A DNA stretch of 64,000 bases from CAKSQF01 sp963628435. GTDB taxonomy: Bacteria > Bacillota > Clostridia > Oscillospirales > CAG-272. The number at the start of each line of letters is the position of its first letter. The first letter of the stretch is position 1. Below are positions 62,369 through 64,000 of this stretch, piece by piece. The position numbers and the translations under genes were made by a program. The notes under the pieces were generated by a model. That model was not told the origin of the DNA and made no database searches. It worked only from the letters and a program-made list of their open reading frames with translations. Location: assembly GCA_963628435.1 (NCBI GenBank), contig CAVGEY010000002.1, positions 83,046 to 147,045 on the forward strand, given 5' to 3'.

Positions 62369-63631
62369 TCATATATGCCCTTCGAGCCGTGCGAGGTGCG
62401 ATTTTTTATCGTCGGGAACGAGCGAATCGTCAAAATGTATATCGACATTTCCGTCCTTGAGCGATTTTTGAAGGGCGGCAATCGAAATATCGCTTATCGG
62501 CAGATTTTCGTCGATCGCGTGAGAAGCGGCGATCCCCGCGCACTGCCCCGTGATAATCGCGGGCGGAATGACGCGAAGCACATCCCAGCCCCAACCCTCG
62601 CCCGACGCGCTGCGTCCGCAGGTGATGAGATTCGGAAAACCGTCGCGGACAAGCGTTCCGTACGGGATTTCGTAGAGGCTGTCCCGCCTTTCGAAATCGC
62701 AGATTGCCCCTATTGAATCGGGAGTATGTCGGTAGCAGTCGGCCTCGGTCAGCGTGCGCATGCCGTCAATTCGGCGTGATGTCCGAAGCTGCGGCATTCC
62801 CGGAAGCATGTGAATGGCACGCGACATACGGTCTTTGCCCTCTTCTTTGCGGAGCAGTTCAAGCTGATTTTCTATCAGATATTCGTTCACAAGTTCAAGC
62901 GAGACGCCTTTGTAGGTCGGTTTGTCTTTCGGCTGCCTGTTTCCGTACAAATCGGCGGGGCCGCCGAAAAACGACGAATAGGCATCGTTCGGATTGCCGC
63001 TTTCGGCGGCGCGTCTGCATCCGTCAATCGTAATTCCTTCGGCGTAATATGTGTAATAGTTATGTCCGTCGACCGTCGGCACGCCCGCCTGCTTCAGAAT
63101 CTGGGCATCGCCCGTGGCATCGACGATTATCTTTCCGCGGCAGAACATTCTGCCCGATTTGCCGTCAATGACAAGTCCGAGACAGCGTCCGTTTTCGGTT
63201 ATCGGCGACGATACGAGCGCATCATAGAGAATTTCGACGCCTGCGTCAACGAGCAGGCGCAGAAGCTGCAGCGAGAAAAGCCCGGCAGAAAAGCGGCTGA
63301 CGCAGCGCTGATCGGTCGCTCTTTCCGGCTCGCCGTTTTTCCAGTCGGGCGGCAGACTGTCGAATCCGAGTTTCAGCGACAGCTTCAAAAATTCTTCCGC
63401 CATTCCGTGAATAATCATTTTGCCGCGCCCGTTGCAGAGCGGTACCCAGAAATTCACGAGTCCGCAGGTCGAGAGACCGCCGAGACTGCACTGCTTTTCA
63501 ATCAGCAGAACGCTTTTTCGGTCGCGCGCCGCCGCAAGTGCCGCCGCGACACCGGATACGCCGCCGCCCGCGACTATGACATCGTATTCACCCTTTACCG
63601 GTATGTTTTCGTCAATGTGAATTGTCTGCAT
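62369..63631 (-). CDS. FAD-dependent oxidoreductase
   Basis: 420-residue flavoprotein of the PF12831 (FAD_oxidored) type. The dinucleotide fold 'YDVIVAGGGVSGVAAALAAARDRKSVLLIEK' is followed by 'SLGGLSTCGLVNFWVPL'. 'KIIVDATGDAQILKQAGVP' is the second FAD motif. 'RTSRRIDGMRTLTEADC' and 'LITCGRSASGEGWGWDVLRVIPPAIITGQCAGIAASHA' close the FAD site. Relatives are often encoded with glycosidases and Gfo/Idh/MocA enzymes and may oxidise sugar derivatives, but the substrate is unknown. There is no signal peptide. CGGAGGTAG precedes the ATG. Confidence 0.88.
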   Translation of the reverse strand: MQTIHIDENIPVKGEYDVIVAGGGVSGVAAALAAARDRKSVLLIEKQCSLGGLSTCGLVNFWVPLCNGRGKMIIHGMAEEFLKLSLKLGFDSLPPDWKNGEPERATDQRCVSRFSAGLFSLQLLRLLVDAGVEILYDALVSSPITENGRCLGLVIDGKSGRMFCRGKIIVDATGDAQILKQAGVPTVDGHNYYTYYAEGITIDGCRRAAESGNPNDAYSSFFGGPADLYGNRQPKDKPTYKGVSLELVNEYLIENQLELLRKEEGKDRMSRAIHMLPGMPQLRTSRRIDGMRTLTEADCYRHTPDSIGAICDFERRDSLYEIPYGTLVRDGFPNLITCGRSASGEGWGWDVLRVIPPAIITGQCAGIAASHAIDENLPISDISIAALQKSLKDGNVDIHFDDSLVPDDKKSHLARLEGHI

Positions 63632-63746
63632 AACGTCTACCTCCGAAAATTCGGTACGCGAAATATCTTCGACCCGATTTTATCATAACTTTTCGGCAAA
63701 ATCAAGCATCGTGAAATATGTTTTATCCGAATCGATAAAGAAAAAA

Positions 63747-63780
63747 CCTCGGTATACGGCTTTGCCGTATACCGAGGCCG
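63747..63780 (-). terminator. terminator of the LRR protein gene
   Basis: Perfect 14-bp stem (63747-63760 with 63764-63777) with a TTT loop. On the minus strand it is followed by TTTTTT. Confidence 0.88.
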
Positions 63781-63793
63781 AGAAAATCAGGAA

Positions 63794-64000
63794 TCAGCAA
63801 AAAACATCAAAAATATCTTCATATTCGTCATATCTCACACCGTCGGGAATTTTGAGATTTTTCAAGTTCGTGCAGCCGTAGAACGCGTTGTCACCTATCT
63901 CAGTCACGCTGTCGGGAATGGTAATGCTCGTAAGGCTCGTGCAATAGTCGAACGCGAAGGCGCCTATCGATGTTACACTATCGGGGATGGTGATACTCGT
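63794..64000 (-). CDS. BspA-like leucine-rich repeat protein, C-terminal fragment
   Basis: Minus-strand open frame of 68 codons entering from the right window edge and ending at TGA (63794-63796). It encodes LRR_5 (BspA/TpLRR-type) repeats of about 23 residues. Two copies of '[15 protein letters not shown]' are visible, then a final partial unit and a short acidic tail ending EDIFDVFC. Such proteins are usually secreted or surface-exposed. The start and any anchor lie outside the window. Confidence 0.9.
   Translation of the reverse strand, partial: TSITIPDSVTSIGAFAFDYCTSLTSITIPDSVTEIGDNAFYGCTNLKNLKIPDGVRYDEYEDIFDVFC

Noticed and set aside
1..64000. CRISPR arrays, insertion sequences, integrases, prophage or attachment sites
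   Set aside because: No regularly spaced repeats, transposase, recombinase or phage structural genes were seen. The tRNA-Thr/tRNA-Tyr pair is not followed by a partial tRNA duplicate.

Overview
The window is one contiguous piece of a Firmicutes chromosome. It most resembles an uncultured gut member of the class Clostridia. The reasons are the gene families present (IreB, YifB/ComM, MtaB, TypA, RsgA), Gram-positive style lipoproteins, a PQTGD cell-wall sorting tail, consensus sigma-A promoters, strong intrinsic terminators, and the many glycoside hydrolases and Gfo/Idh/MocA oxidoreductases typical of gut carbohydrate degraders. I see no rRNA, CRISPR array, insertion sequence, integrase or phage genes. 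Genus cannot be assigned from the sequence alone.

Layout. 1-2.8 kb: ireB, ribF and a penicillin-binding-protein-like carboxypeptidase homologue that has lost all three catalytic motifs. 2.8-9.9 kb: GH35 beta-galactosidase, rsgA, a methyltransferase, an oxidoreductase, a tandem DUF1294 membrane protein and trpS. 10.1-14.7 kb: two proteins of unknown function, pfkA and yifB. 14.7-14.9 kb: a convergent gap with a possible pseudoknotted small RNA. 15-18.1 kb: GH4 glycosidase, divergent AraC regulator and a glycerophosphodiesterase. 18.4-20.6 kb: typA, followed by a second structured-RNA candidate. 20.6-23.1 kb: oxidoreductase and GH172 (DUF2961) protein. 23.2-26.2 kb: tRNA-Thr and tRNA-Tyr, mtaB, alr.

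26.3-28.7 kb is an AT-richer accessory block. It holds a secreted Cys/His protein that appears split by a frameshift, plus a lipoprotein. 29-35 kb: SGNH hydrolases, metG, an Lrp regulator, a YgjV protein and a sigma factor. 35-38.6 kb: a sorted surface protein, a CapA lipoprotein and a SUFU-domain protein. 38.8-43.4 kb: Ca2+-type P-ATPase, aminotransferase, mscL. 43.4-50 kb: a DtxR-family regulator, trigger-factor-like protein, thioredoxin, repeat lipoprotein and a heterodimeric ABC exporter.

50.3-55 kb is the most coherent unusual system. A minus-strand operon encodes a HAD phosphatase, an sn-glycerol-1-phosphate dehydrogenase, a glycerophosphodiesterase and a GpsA-like sn-glycerol-3-phosphate dehydrogenase. 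A divergent DeoR regulator sits next to it, and the two promoters overlap. It looks like a route that handles both stereoisomers of glycerol phosphate. 55-64 kb: a membrane-anchored unknown, GH36 alpha-galactosidase, GH51 arabinofuranosidase, DUF4886 lipoprotein, DUF898 protein, an FAD oxidoreductase, and the end of a BspA-like leucine-rich-repeat protein cut by the window edge.

How the parts fit: the glycosidases (GH35, GH4, GH172, GH36, GH51) have no visible signal peptides, so they probably act in the cytoplasm on imported galactose-, arabinose- or fructose-containing oligosaccharides. PfkA would take the products into glycolysis. The surface lipoproteins and SGNH hydrolases probably face the outside. 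No sugar transporter genes lie in the window.
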